DNA of 21,975 nucleotides, taken from a virus. Of this stretch, positions 1-10,800 are shown one piece after another. The position numbers and the translations under genes are program-made. The stretch is from positions 1 through 21,975 of IMG/VR virus record IMGVR_UViG_3300030104_004182; one strand, written 5' to 3'. How positions within the stretch are numbered: the first letter of the stretch is position 1; every line of letters starts with the position of its first letter. The notes below the pieces were generated by a model. The model ran no database searches, had not been told where the DNA came from, and worked only from the letters and a program-made list of their open reading frames with translations.

Positions 1-219
1 CGTCCGGCCTCAGATGACTTTAGCACCACGGCATTTAATGCCTCAATGTCACTACTCACCGGTCAGATGAGGGCAGATGATCTAAGCCGAGCCGGGGATC
101 AGGCACGACTGCAAGGACAGATTGGTGCGTTCAGTACAGCGTCTATGGCTCTTGCAACAGCCGGTTCTATAGGTGGAAAAGATGGTATTGCCCCAACACT
201 TAAAAAGTGGCTTGCCTAA
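1..219 (+). CDS. C-terminal end of a small virion protein (partial)
   Basis: The frame is open from the first base and ends with TAA at 217-219, giving the last 72 residues (ending ...TLKKWLA). The piece is rich in Ala, Gly, Ser and Gln and predicted largely helical. I do not recognise a domain. It directly precedes the first large internal virion protein, with the start codon of that gene overlapping its stop (TAATG). By position it could correspond to the T7 gp14 slot (small internal/ejection protein), but this is inference from gene order only. The N-terminus lies outside the window. Confidence 0.75.
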   Translation, partial: RPASDDFSTTAFNASMSLLTGQMRADDLSRAGDQARLQGQIGAFSTASMALATAGSIGGKDGIAPTLKKWLA

Positions 220-2162
220 TGGCCCAAACTTTTCGTCCATATCAGTCACAGGGAATAGGCTTAAATCAGCTTAATTTGCCCCAGGGAACCGAGGCACAGG
301 AGTCCTCTAGGACTATGCAAGTTCTATCCCAGGGTTTGAATAGGATGTCGGATTTTGCTTTAAAGCAAGCGAATATACAGGCTCAAGAGGAAGGAGCTAA
401 ATGGGGAGTAGAGAATGCCCCTACTCTAGCCAGTATTAAAAAAGCACAGAAAGACGGAAAAGATACCAATGATTTATTTGAGTTTGGTAACACTACCTTT
501 GGACGATATGCCCGGCAGTCGGCTCTTAAAACCCTAGAGAATGAAGTTTTACTAACAGCTACAAATGATATTAATGATCTGGTTTTCCAAGCTATACAAA
601 ACAATACAGCCCCATCAGTCTTAGAAAATCAACTTAATGCCACTATTATGGGTATGACGGATGCTATTGCCCCTTCTGCCCCGGAACTAGCAAGTCTTCT
701 TAAAGCTAGACTAGGATTGCAGACAGCCGGTGAGTTTGACCGCTATAGAACAGCCCATGCCAAAGGATCAGTGGGAAATGTTACAGCCGGACAAAAGCAA
801 AGAGCAAATAACTTTCTCAACAGTCTTCCTAATTTATTAACGAGTATTTTAAAAACTAAAGGAGAACTTAGCGGAGAGGAATTAACAAATCAAATTGCAT
901 TACTAAAAGCAGATGGATTAAAGGAGTTCGTTTTAGCCGGATTTACTAAGGGATCATTGCAAACCAAACTCAATGAAATGGATGAAGGTGTAAAAGACTG
1001 GTTTGTAACGCAATTTTCAACAGAATTATTTGAACGAGATATCAGTACGTCCTCAGACTTTTCTACACCAACTATTCTAATACAAAATCTACGAAATGGT
1101 GACTATCAGGGAGATGACCGAGAGGCCAAGCGAATAATGGAAGTGTTAAACTTTGCAGAAAAAAATCCAAAAAAAATGCAAGGTATCCGGTTACCTACCT
1201 ATGCCGATCTTGAAGAGGCAGTAGCTAAAGATTTTGACAGAAGAATGACTGTAGAAAGATCAACCACAAATTTAGCTATCAAAAGAAAAGAACAAAACAG
1301 AGAGGCTATAAAAACGAAGTGGGTAAATTTATTAGATACTGATGACGTTTTTGATGAAGACAAAATTAAAAAGGCAAATAAACTAATCAGCGACATGGAT
1401 GCACTCGGTATATATTCTGAGGAAGTAGAAGCAATGCGAGAGGCATTAGCACCTTTATCAGCCGGAGAGTTTTCTTTCCCTCCCCAATCAGACACTGAAA
1501 CTAAGTTTAAAATTGAACAGAAAATAGCTGACTTTCAAGTCACATACTTTGACCTGGTAAATGCTAGACGAGCTTTAAAATACGAAGATTACAGAAATTT
1601 TGTAACTGCGGTTGAGGCGAATATAGATGAACGCGTGCAAAGTGCTAGAGACAAGATTGTAGAAAGAGTAGGCTTAGATCCTGATATTTTAAAGCAAGGG
1701 TTAGCACTATTAACGCCAGACCAACAGGCACAAAAACGGCAGTTTAATATTGTCTATAACGAACTTAAAGAGCAATGGGATACGGCTAGAATTGAGGGTG
1801 AGGCTTTCTATCCTAAAAAAGCTGTATTAAAAATTATTGCAGATACTTTAGGGCCTATCAAAGAAATTGAACGCAAAGAAAATGTGCGAGTTGGCATATT
1901 TACAATAGACAATATCATCAAAGAATTAAAAGAAAAGGGTGTTGATACAGAGGCTTTAAGGGGCAAGACTGACGAAGAGACCCTACAAATCTGGATTACT
2001 CTTTTTGAGTCGTGGGCTGAATTTGACGACTTTAAGAAGATACCACAGGACTATTATCAAAATAGTCTAACATTTCAAGATTGGTGGGAAAGAGATGCCT
2101 GGAAATCAACTATAAATTCTAAGCTTTTAACATTTAAAAAGGGATTGCCGGATGGACAATAA
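219..2162 (+). CDS. Internal virion (ejection) protein, gp15-like position
   Basis: This encodes a 647-residue soluble protein with no signal peptide, no membrane segment and no catalytic motif that I can see. It is rich in charged residues and predicted almost wholly helical, with long heptad-like stretches around residues 330-420 and 440-560. It sits between a small virion protein and two very large proteins upstream of the tail fibre, which is the place of the T7-like internal core/ejection protein gp15. The ATG at 219 overlaps the previous stop and gives MAQTFRPY; the in-frame GTG at 207 is less likely. The last 11 bases overlap the next gene, so translation is probably coupled. Function is inferred from gene order and size, not from a motif. 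Confidence 0.6.
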   Translation: MAQTFRPYQSQGIGLNQLNLPQGTEAQESSRTMQVLSQGLNRMSDFALKQANIQAQEEGAKWGVENAPTLASIKKAQKDGKDTNDLFEFGNTTFGRYARQSALKTLENEVLLTATNDINDLVFQAIQNNTAPSVLENQLNATIMGMTDAIAPSAPELASLLKARLGLQTAGEFDRYRTAHAKGSVGNVTAGQKQRANNFLNSLPNLLTSILKTKGELSGEELTNQIALLKADGLKEFVLAGFTKGSLQTKLNEMDEGVKDWFVTQFSTELFERDISTSSDFSTPTILIQNLRNGDYQGDDREAKRIMEVLNFAEKNPKKMQGIRLPTYADLEEAVAKDFDRRMTVERSTTNLAIKRKEQNREAIKTKWVNLLDTDDVFDEDKIKKANKLISDMDALGIYSEEVEAMREALAPLSAGEFSFPPQSDTETKFKIEQKIADFQVTYFDLVNARRALKYEDYRNFVTAVEANIDERVQSARDKIVERVGLDPDILKQGLALLTPDQQAQKRQFNIVYNELKEQWDTARIEGEAFYPKKAVLKIIADTLGPIKEIERKENVRVGIFTIDNIIKELKEKGVDTEALRGKTDEETLQIWITLFESWAEFDDFKKIPQDYYQNSLTFQDWWERDAWKSTINSKLLTFKKGLPDGQ

Positions 2163-4653
2163 GTACAGTTTATTCCCTCATTATGAAGAAAGTGTTAACC
2201 TCAGAACAAATGGTGAGTTTGATTATGTGTACTCTGGCTCAAATCTTTCCATAGGCAAAACACATTTATTCCCAGAAAACAGAACCCAGGATTATTCCCA
2301 GTTGAATGAAGCCATTGTTAAGCAGGGAGAAGAAAATACCAAAAATTTAACAGAGCTTATGGGCAAGGCTAGTGAGATAAAGGCTCATCCCCAGGGTTAT
2401 TTACCTTTTAATATTCCTTTCCCAACCAGATATCAAATGAGTAACTTTGTGACATCGGCTCTTAACAATTTAGGAGTCCCAATGGAAGGCTCAATGTTTG
2501 TGTCTGAATTATTAACGGATGTAAATCAAAAAGGATTTGGCATACTACACGCAACTGGATTAGGGGAATTAGCTGAAGTAGCCGAAGGGTTCCCAAAATT
2601 TCAAGCAGGATTATCGCTAAAAGACCCAGGTGTTGCTACTGAAGGCTTACTGCAAACTGTATTTGGGGGTGTAGGTGCCTACCCTTTTGTAAAAGATTTT
2701 TTAAAACAACTTACTCCTAAAGCAAAAGAAGGTCTATCTTGGATGGCAGGAAAAGCTAGAGAATACAAAGCTAATCAGGCACCCGGAACCAAACTGCTCT
2801 CCACCGATCCAACTGATCCCGCAGTAGATGCTATCATTAAGCTAGATGAAATGGTGAACAAACCACAAGGGCCAGAGTTAATAGGGTCAACAGATGTAGT
2901 GGTTGGGGATGTAGTTACATTTAAGCAAGATGTTTTTGGAGGTAGTCTTAGAAATCCTAAAAGAATAGGAGAACGACTAATTAAGGGGGAAGTTGTTAAA
3001 GAGAGCTATGGAAAAGACAAACAACAACATACATTTACAATAAGACCTATAGAAGTTTTTGGAGATAATGCCTCAGAAATTATGAGTAAGAAAACATTTC
3101 GGATAAAGGGCAGAAATCTATATCGTTATGGGGTAGATAGGGAAAAATGGGCTGATGAAAATGCTCGTAAAATAGTTGCAGATGAAAAGCACCAAAGAGG
3201 TGATAAAGCAAGGTTAGAAAGAAATATTAGAAAAGAAGGTAGTCCTTCTCAAACTATTCAACAAAATCAAGAAATTTTAAAGCCTATAGGGCAAAAAGTA
3301 ACTCATCCTAAATTTGGTGATGGAGAAGTTATTTCTCACGATAAAGCTGAAGGAAGTTCTATAATTAATGTAAAATTTAATGATGGTAAAATTATACCCA
3401 TACATAATAACTATGTAAATGTTCAGGCAATAGATGAAACAATCAATCCTCAAAATATTTCTAACACTGGAAAGCCACCAGGAAATCTATTAGTTGAGGA
3501 AGACCTTAAAGTTGTTTTGCAGGAAAGAGCAAAGCAGATGGATCTTAAACCAAAAGACAGGGTACAACCATCTAACCAAGATCCATTGTTCGACACCTCG
3601 CCAGAGAGTTACGAAAATATAATGGTGGAGCAGAAAGAGACATACGTTCCGAGAAATACCAAGACTAACACAATGCCTCTTAATAACCGAACAAATAAAG
3701 TAGTTGAAAAAACAGATGAGATTGCAAGAGTACTAGCCGAAAGAATAGAGCCGTTTAAAGGTACAAACGTACAATACTTCTACCACACTGGGCCAATAAT
3801 ACAAAAGGCAGTAGATATGGGAGTACCTAAAGAACAAGCAGAAAAGCAACTTTACGAGTTTGCATTAAATTATGCCGTTACTAGCCCAAGAACTATAACA
3901 GAGCAAAACCTTAGAAATGCATCACTGGTAGCCACCAAAGAAACCTTAGACATTCCTCTAACAGAAATAGTTGGCCCCGGAATGGAAAAAGGTATTAATG
4001 AAAAGGGCTTTCCAATGATGATTGGCCCCACTGGCATACATAAGAAGCTAACAGATGAAAAGAAACGTAATGAGTTGAATCCTGACCTTAATCCAAAGCC
4101 GATTACCTTTGCCCAAAATGTGTTGGGTAACTTGGAGGGTGTTACAGTTGACACTCATGCTATCAGAGCAGTGTTTGATGTTATGAATGAGCTAGAGCCT
4201 GGATCAGTGCCTATAGAGTTTATTGGCGGTAAGAATGCAAAAGATACTAAGAAATTTAGAGAGATGTATAAAAAAGATCCTAGCACATTAGATGTATCTA
4301 CGATGATTGCTGACACTTTAGGCACACAAATGATTGAGGGTAAAGCTATGCAAACTGAGTACGCAATATTCTCCGATGTTTATAAAAAGGTAGCAGAGAT
4401 TGCAGGAGTAAGACCGGCAGAAGCACAGTCATTAAGTTGGTTTGCCAATGGTAACAAAACAGGACTCTCATCAGAGCCAAAGACTGTAGTTGATCTTATA
4501 AACGATAGAGTTGATGTTACCGCACAAATATTAAAGCAAGATAAAGAGACAGTATTTAAAAAGTTTTTTGAAGGCAAGTTACCATTATTGTCGGTTCCGG
4601 CAGGAGTGACATTATTAGACACCGGAGCAACGATGGAGGGTGATGATGGTTAA
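2152..4653 (+). CDS. Large virion-associated protein with two SH3/Tudor-like segments
   Basis: This encodes an 833-residue protein that starts inside the previous gene (ATG 2152, with GGGA 7 bases upstream). Three parts can be told apart. Residues 1-240 have hydrophobic and glycine-rich helices. Residues about 245-330 are a beta-rich segment containing KGEVVKESYGKDKQQHTFTI. Residues about 380-430 contain VTHPKFGDGEV followed by VKFNDGKI, which resembles the Tudor-like domain at the C-terminus of UvrD/PcrA helicases. The C-terminal third has VTVDTH (664-669) and a Y...Y...A...G..P.E.Q...W pattern (737-764). I associate that pattern with an uncharacterised phage family (possibly DUF7178, from memory). 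Position implies a virion or ejected protein. Nucleic-acid binding is a guess from the Tudor-like segment. No lytic transglycosylase motif is visible, unlike T7 gp16. Confidence 0.6.
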   Translation: MDNKYSLFPHYEESVNLRTNGEFDYVYSGSNLSIGKTHLFPENRTQDYSQLNEAIVKQGEENTKNLTELMGKASEIKAHPQGYLPFNIPFPTRYQMSNFVTSALNNLGVPMEGSMFVSELLTDVNQKGFGILHATGLGELAEVAEGFPKFQAGLSLKDPGVATEGLLQTVFGGVGAYPFVKDFLKQLTPKAKEGLSWMAGKAREYKANQAPGTKLLSTDPTDPAVDAIIKLDEMVNKPQGPELIGSTDVVVGDVVTFKQDVFGGSLRNPKRIGERLIKGEVVKESYGKDKQQHTFTIRPIEVFGDNASEIMSKKTFRIKGRNLYRYGVDREKWADENARKIVADEKHQRGDKARLERNIRKEGSPSQTIQQNQEILKPIGQKVTHPKFGDGEVISHDKAEGSSIINVKFNDGKIIPIHNNYVNVQAIDETINPQNISNTGKPPGNLLVEEDLKVVLQERAKQMDLKPKDRVQPSNQDPLFDTSPESYENIMVEQKETYVPRNTKTNTMPLNNRTNKVVEKTDEIARVLAERIEPFKGTNVQYFYHTGPIIQKAVDMGVPKEQAEKQLYEFALNYAVTSPRTITEQNLRNASLVATKETLDIPLTEIVGPGMEKGINEKGFPMMIGPTGIHKKLTDEKKRNELNPDLNPKPITFAQNVLGNLEGVTVDTHAIRAVFDVMNELEPGSVPIEFIGGKNAKDTKKFREMYKKDPSTLDVSTMIADTLGTQMIEGKAMQTEYAIFSDVYKKVAEIAGVRPAEAQSLSWFANGNKTGLSSEPKTVVDLINDRVDVTAQILKQDKETVFKKFFEGKLPLLSVPAGVTLLDTGATMEGDDG

Positions 4654-7600
4654 TCCACTTAATCCATTTAAAAAACCGATCTCTGATTTTTTCGATTATG
4701 CCGGAAAAATTATGGACAATGTCGGTAAGACTACAGAAGAAAAATACCTTGGAGATGTTAAAAAGCCAACGATAGTGGGAGACTTTGTTAGGCTTCCTTC
4801 TACACAAGAAAACGATATGGAGGCTCTAAATAAAGGGCTGAAGGCTATAGGATACAAAGGCAAAAGTGTTAACTTTGAACGAATAGCAAAATTTATGGAT
4901 GAAGCTGATGGCCTCGATCCAGAAGACCCAGAATTTTACAGCCGGGTTGTTACAAATATGGTTGAGAATAATAAGGAATTATTTGAGTGGTCGAGGCAAA
5001 AAGGCACACTGACCATTGATGAAATGATCGCAATATCGAACGAAAAGGGTATATCAACAATAGCCAAAGAGATATTGACAATGAACAGGGGGGAACTCCT
5101 ACCGGCTACAGATTTAGTGGGTGGGATAGTTCTTGCAAAAGCCCTTTTATCTGAGATGAAGTATATTAATAATCAAATAGCTAATTATAGTCCTTTTATT
5201 CTAGCTGAAGAAAGAAAACGATTATTAAACCAAAACCGAGTTATGAGTGGTATGGTCCTTCAAGTCCTAAATAAAATAGGAGCTAGTGGAACGGAAACAG
5301 GGCGAAGTCTTGGTGTTTTTGCAAACATAAATACTATTTTTGGCAGAAACCTAGACCAACTTGTAGAGCAATCTAGAGCAGTAATTAATGAAACAGACCC
5401 GGCATTACAAGAGTTAATGCTAGTACGTCTGACTGAAATGGATGTAGCTGACCAACCTAAGTTCTGGGGAAAGATAATGAGTAAAGTTTCAAGGGGTGCT
5501 AAATTAACTATAGATGTTATCCAGGAAAGTTACATCATGGCTCTTCTTTCTAGTCCAGTTACCCACACAGTAAATATGTCCGGAAACATTGCCATGCAGA
5601 TTATGCGATTGGCTGAAAACGGAGTAGCCGGTGGTATTGGTGAGGCCAGAGAGCAAGTAGCTAGATTGGTAGGCGGTGAAAAAGCTAGAGCAAAAGTCTA
5701 TATGGATAGAGCATATATGTCAGAAATGTTTGCCGGTATGGTTGGAGATTTTTATGGAGTTTTTGTTGATGGCCCAAAGTTAGCCTCTAGGGCATTAATT
5801 AAAGGAGAAGGAAGTCAGCTAAGAAGTAAACTCGATATAAGAGTACCGGCTATAGGCACTACTAATGACTTAACTAAAATAATGGAAATGGCCTCTAAAG
5901 GACAATGGATACCATTTTATGTAAATATGTTGGGTGTTGCCAATAGACTGCCCGGTAGAGCATTATTAGCGGAAGATGAGTATTTCAAAGGTATAATTAA
6001 ACAGAAAATTCTTTATCAGGAAGCCACACGGACAGCAATGACACTGTCTAAAGAATTAAGAGGCATGAAAGCAAAGAATGGGTCCCCTTTGTATACAAAA
6101 CGTGAGATATTCAAAAAAGTAAAAAAGAAATTATTTGATACCATAAGCAACCCTACGGAAGAGATTATTGCTAAACAGGACAAAATGGGATTAGACGAAA
6201 CCTTCCAAGGTGATCTAAAAAGACCATTTGTACATATGTCTCCGGTATTTAATAACTGGTTCAGCCGATTATTCTTAACAGCATTTTATAAAACTCCATC
6301 CAATATATTTACACAAGTAGGAGAACGGACTGTAGATTTCGGCCCTCTTAAACAAGCTATAGAAAAGGGGCAAGGTCGAGAGTTTGACGAGGCTATGTCT
6401 AAGTTAATAGTAGGTTGGGGAACTATTCTTTTTGGCGGTCATTTAATGAATAAGACTTTTGGTGATGATATCATTATCACAGGTGTTGGTCCTACAGATC
6501 CTAAAGTACAAAGAATTATAGGTAAAGGAGCCGAGGTGCCAAAAGGAGCTATTGGAGTAAAACAGCCAGATGGTTCTTATAAATTTACTGTAGTTGAAAG
6601 AATGGACCCATTATCTAGGTTTTTCATTATGTCAGCAGACTTTCATAACTATAACCAGTTTAGAGATGTCTATCATCAAGAAGGATTTATGGAAGACCCT
6701 GCCGGATTTATGCAAAATCAAGGAGACAAACTATTATCTTCTTTGTGGATAGGTGTAACGCAACACGCATTAGACATCCCCTTTATGCAGGGATTAAAAG
6801 AATTTCAAACGATGTTAACAAGAGAACATGAAGATGGAGAGGGATGGTCAGAGCGTGTCGGTGAATATATAGCCTATAGATTTGGAGGTGTAGTCCGGAA
6901 TGCCTCTGGTCAGCTAGAAGATTCTATTAGATTAATAAATCCCGACAAATTAGCTAAATGGGGCATTTCTAAAACTTTAGAGCAAATTAACTTAGAGGCT
7001 GACTATCTTGATCAGTTCCAAGTATTTCCTCTAGGGACTAACTCATGGCAAAGGACAGTAGAAAGAATAACCTATCCTGAAAGAAATAACACTATGATAA
7101 CTAATGATCAGTTAGCAGAGATGGGTAAGATGCGTTTAGAGGACATCAATCCAATGGTTAAGGGTTGGTATAAATCGTATAATCAACACATGGCAGGTCA
7201 TGTATTACACTCACCGGATATGCCAAAAGCATTTAATTTCTGGGGTGAGCCATTAACAGCAATAGAGACAAAAACGATTGAGGAACACGGCAGACAGCAA
7301 TGGATGTTTAATCCCTTTAGAATACAGTATGGACGTTACAGCAAACTAGATGAGGAAATTATTAAGATTAATGAAATGTCCGGGGATATGTTTGATTACC
7401 ATCCTAGGAGATTATCAATTAACTTAAATACCAACCCTATGGGCAAAGCAAATACGAATATTTACCAATTAACTGCGGATGAATATAACCGGTACGTTTA
7501 TGTTATTAATAATATTGACTCCCAAAAAAGAATAAAACCCAACCCAGATTTAGGTATTGATGGTCATCCTGGTTACGATGAAAGTAAAAATATGATTAAT

Positions 7601-7780
7601 GCTTTAAATGATCGTGCCTTTGGTGGCAGAGATGATAAATATGCTCTAGCTAATTATGAGGATCGAATGAAGTACCTGAAGTCGATAATAAGTGATTATA
7701 GGGGAATGGCTAAAGACTGGAGTTTCAAAAACGAATATAGATTAATGAGTATGACCGATGTTGATAGACTTGTTAAATAG
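4646..7780 (+). CDS. Very large internal virion/ejection protein, gp16-like position
   Basis: This encodes a 1044-residue protein, the last of the ejection-type set before the tail fibre. The ATG at 4646 lies 6 bases after GGAGG (4635-4639); GTG 4640 and ATG 4643 are in frame just upstream. It overlaps the previous stop by 8 bases. Around residues 299-312 is LSSPVTHTVNMSGN, which resembles a segment found in 'large polyvalent protein'-type phage proteins (from memory). It is followed by helical, membrane-active-looking stretches. Another hydrophobic stretch (GWGTILFGGHLM) lies near residue 590. The rest is charged and helical, with many aromatic residues towards the C-terminus. The T7 equivalent forms the DNA-ejection channel in the cell envelope; assigning that role here rests on size and order only. 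Confidence 0.6.
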   Translation: MVNPLNPFKKPISDFFDYAGKIMDNVGKTTEEKYLGDVKKPTIVGDFVRLPSTQENDMEALNKGLKAIGYKGKSVNFERIAKFMDEADGLDPEDPEFYSRVVTNMVENNKELFEWSRQKGTLTIDEMIAISNEKGISTIAKEILTMNRGELLPATDLVGGIVLAKALLSEMKYINNQIANYSPFILAEERKRLLNQNRVMSGMVLQVLNKIGASGTETGRSLGVFANINTIFGRNLDQLVEQSRAVINETDPALQELMLVRLTEMDVADQPKFWGKIMSKVSRGAKLTIDVIQESYIMALLSSPVTHTVNMSGNIAMQIMRLAENGVAGGIGEAREQVARLVGGEKARAKVYMDRAYMSEMFAGMVGDFYGVFVDGPKLASRALIKGEGSQLRSKLDIRVPAIGTTNDLTKIMEMASKGQWIPFYVNMLGVANRLPGRALLAEDEYFKGIIKQKILYQEATRTAMTLSKELRGMKAKNGSPLYTKREIFKKVKKKLFDTISNPTEEIIAKQDKMGLDETFQGDLKRPFVHMSPVFNNWFSRLFLTAFYKTPSNIFTQVGERTVDFGPLKQAIEKGQGREFDEAMSKLIVGWGTILFGGHLMNKTFGDDIIITGVGPTDPKVQRIIGKGAEVPKGAIGVKQPDGSYKFTVVERMDPLSRFFIMSADFHNYNQFRDVYHQEGFMEDPAGFMQNQGDKLLSSLWIGVTQHALDIPFMQGLKEFQTMLTREHEDGEGWSERVGEYIAYRFGGVVRNASGQLEDSIRLINPDKLAKWGISKTLEQINLEADYLDQFQVFPLGTNSWQRTVERITYPERNNTMITNDQLAEMGKMRLEDINPMVKGWYKSYNQHMAGHVLHSPDMPKAFNFWGEPLTAIETKTIEEHGRQQWMFNPFRIQYGRYSKLDEEIIKINEMSGDMFDYHPRRLSINLNTNPMGKANTNIYQLTADEYNRYVYVINNIDSQKRIKPNPDLGIDGHPGYDESKNMINALNDRAFGGRDDKYALANYEDRMKYLKSIISDYRGMAKDWSFKNEYRLMSMTDVDRLVK

Positions 7781-7799
7781 TGTTATAGAATCTAGAAGG
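7777..7799 (+). promoter_or_regulatory. Late-operon motif, copy 1
   Basis: A 23-bp stretch starting ATAGTGTT and ending AATCTAGAAGG overlaps the stop codon of the large virion gene and precedes the tail fibre gene. It matches 20 of 23 positions with 11728-11750. It occupies the only gap over 20 bp between the first gene and the fibre. It may be a late promoter, an RNA processing site or a translation enhancer. TTATAGAAT inside it is -10-like, but no good -35 is seen. Confidence 0.4.
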
Positions 7800-7809
7800 T
7801 ACACATAGG

Positions 7810-10800
7810 ATGACCAATATAACGTCAACAGTTCGATGGAAGAGTTACACCGGGAACGGATCAGCCGGTCCATTTGATTTTGCCTTCCAGATTAATGCCT
7901 ATACAGAGGTAAAGGTCTATGTTGATAGCACTCTTAAAACAGCCGGTAGTCATTACAATGTAGAGAACTCTGACAGTGAAAGTTCTAAGATTAATGCAGA
8001 TGGTACCGGAAGGGTACGGTTTACGTCTAGCAACTTTCCAACCTCTTCACAAACAATAACGATTGTCTCTAATGTACCTCTTTCAAGAACGTCAGTGTAT
8101 ACCACATCTGGCCCCTTAACAGCCTCTGCCCTAGAGACTGACTTTGATACAAGCCTTATGCACCACCAACAAATTAGCACAAGAATTGATAGAACTGTGG
8201 TTGCTCCAGAAAGTGACCCAGACACTATCTCTATGACCCTTCCGGTAGCATCTACTAGAGCAAATCATTTTTTAAAATTTGATGCCAATGGAAATGTTAC
8301 GACTACTTTAACGCCATCGGATTTGGGAATAGGTGCAAGCATTATCTTTGAGGGTGCAACGGCTAATGATTATGAAACAACTGTAACTGTTACTGACCCA
8401 ACGGCAGACAGAACCTGGACAATACCAGACGCAACCGACACTTTTGTAGGTAAGGCAACAACTGATACGCTGACAAATAAAACACTCACAACTCCAGTCA
8501 TTACGGAAATAGACTCCGGGTCTACTATTACCCTGGATGCCACTACTGATATTATTTTAGATGCTGATGGCGGTGATATTTTTTTTAAAGATTCAGGAAC
8601 TACTTTTGGCTCGGCTACGAATACCTCTGGTAACTTAATAATTAAATCAGGAACAACTACAGCTTTAACCTTTAGTGGAGCCAATGTTACTTCTGGTGGA
8701 AATTTTACTGTCACTGGAGATCTGACTGTTAATGGCGATACTGTAACGGTCAACACAGCAACACTATCAGTAGAAGACCCTCTCATAATTTTAGCCAAGG
8801 CTAACAATAGTTCTGACAGTGTGGACATTGGTTTTTATGGATTGTATGACACTTCCGGTTCCCAAGATTTATATGCCGGACTATTTAGAGATGCCGGGGA
8901 TAGTGGCAAATGGAAGCTATTCAAAGACTTACAATCCGCTCCAACAACTACAGTAGATACTAGCGGAACTGGTTATGCGGTTGGAACTCTCGTTGCTAAC
9001 GTAGAAGGGAGTGTCACTGGAGATGTTACTGGCAATGTTAGTGGAACAGCTGGAATAGCAACAAGTATTACAGCCAGTGCAAATAACGCAACTGATGAAA
9101 CAGTCTATCCCACATTTGTGGATGGTGCTACTGGAACTCAGGGTTTAGAAACAGACACAGGCTTAACCTATAATCCCTCTACTGGTGTGTTAACCGCTAC
9201 ACAATTTACTGGAGCATTATCAGGCAATGCCACAAGTGCTACAAGTGCTACAACGGCTACGAATGCTAACCATATTTCTGTTGCTGATAATGAAAATACA
9301 GACGAAAATAATCTTATACCCTTCATTGAAGATGCCTCTGCTACTGGGAATGTAGGTTTAGAAAGCGATGGAGATTTTCATTACAATCCTTCTACCGGCA
9401 GACTTAGTGCCACACAATTAGCAGGAACATTACAAACCGCTTCTCAAACAAACATCACTGGCGTAGGTACAATCTCTACTGGTGTATGGAATGGTACAGC
9501 AATAGCTGATACTTACATTTCCTCTCAAGCTACCTGGAACGCTAAGATTGATACTGGTGGAACTGGGTTAACTAAGGCCGGTACAACTCTTAATGTTGAT
9601 GCATCGCAATCTGGGATAACATCTGTTGGTACATTAACAAGTGTAACAACTTCTGGCGACATTACAGCCAAGACATCTGATGGTGCAATTCTTAAACTAC
9701 AAACGTCTGATACTGATGTAACAGATGGAGAAGTCTTGGGTGCTATTGAGTTTTCTGCCCCTGATGAATCTGGTGGTACAGACGCTATTTTAACTGGTGC
9801 CTCAATCGTAGCCGAGGCCGATGCAACTTTTGCTTCAGATAACAATCAAACAGATCTAGTATTTAAATTAGGCTCCTCTGAAACGGCCACTGAAAAATTA
9901 AGACTACATCATAACGGTGATGTAGAGTTAGCCGGGGGGAAACTAATTGGGGCAACATCTGGCACGGTTGAGGTTGATGAACAAGTCTTCACTAGTAGTG
10001 GCACTTGGACAAAGCCAGAGGGTGCTATAATGACTTACATTTACTGTGTCGGTGGCGGTGGAGGGGGTGCATCGGGTGGCCGTGGATCGTCTTATGACAG
10101 CGGAGGCGGTGGTGGTGCCGGAGGTGGTGTAGACTACCAACAATTTATTTCCGCAAGTCTGCAAGGAACAATGTCTGTGGTGGTGGGGTCGGCAGGATCA
10201 GGTGCTGTAGCAATGAGTACCGACTTTATCGGTAATGAAGGTACTAATGGTGGGACCAGTTATGTTCAGGATAATAGTGTTACAATTTGCTCCGGTAACG
10301 GAGGGGCAAAGGGTAGCGGTGGCGGTCTTTATTACGCAACTGGTGGATCTACTATAAACAGAGGGTTTTTTCAAAATTGGGAGGCAGGTTCTTCAGATTC
10401 TATCTACAACAATAGCTGGGGATCTGGCGGTCATGGGGATGATACTGATGACGCAGGTGCAGGAACGCCCGGTATTGGCCCGGGAGGCGGTGGCGGTGGC
10501 ACAGGTGAGTACGACTCTACTTATCGTGGTTCTCCTGGCGGTAGAGGATCAAACCACTTTGCAGGAGTGGGATCTCCTGCGGTAGTTCAGGACTTCTCTG
10601 TTAGCTCAGGTGTGATTAGAGGCGAGGATTGGAGGCCATACTACGATAGTACATATTCAGTTTATGCCGGAAACGTTTTTTGGAACTCAAGTTATCGTAA
10701 TAAATACAGAATACTTGGAGGTGGCGGTGGCAATGGCGGTTCCTCTGACGGAGGCTCTGGTTCAAACGGAACTGACCGAACTTATGGTGGCGATGGCGGT

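Noticed and set aside
8370-8828. A 152-codon frame on the - strand inside the tail fibre gene.
   Set aside because: It mirrors the Thr/Ser/Gly-rich fibre repeats, has low complexity and no supporting start signal.
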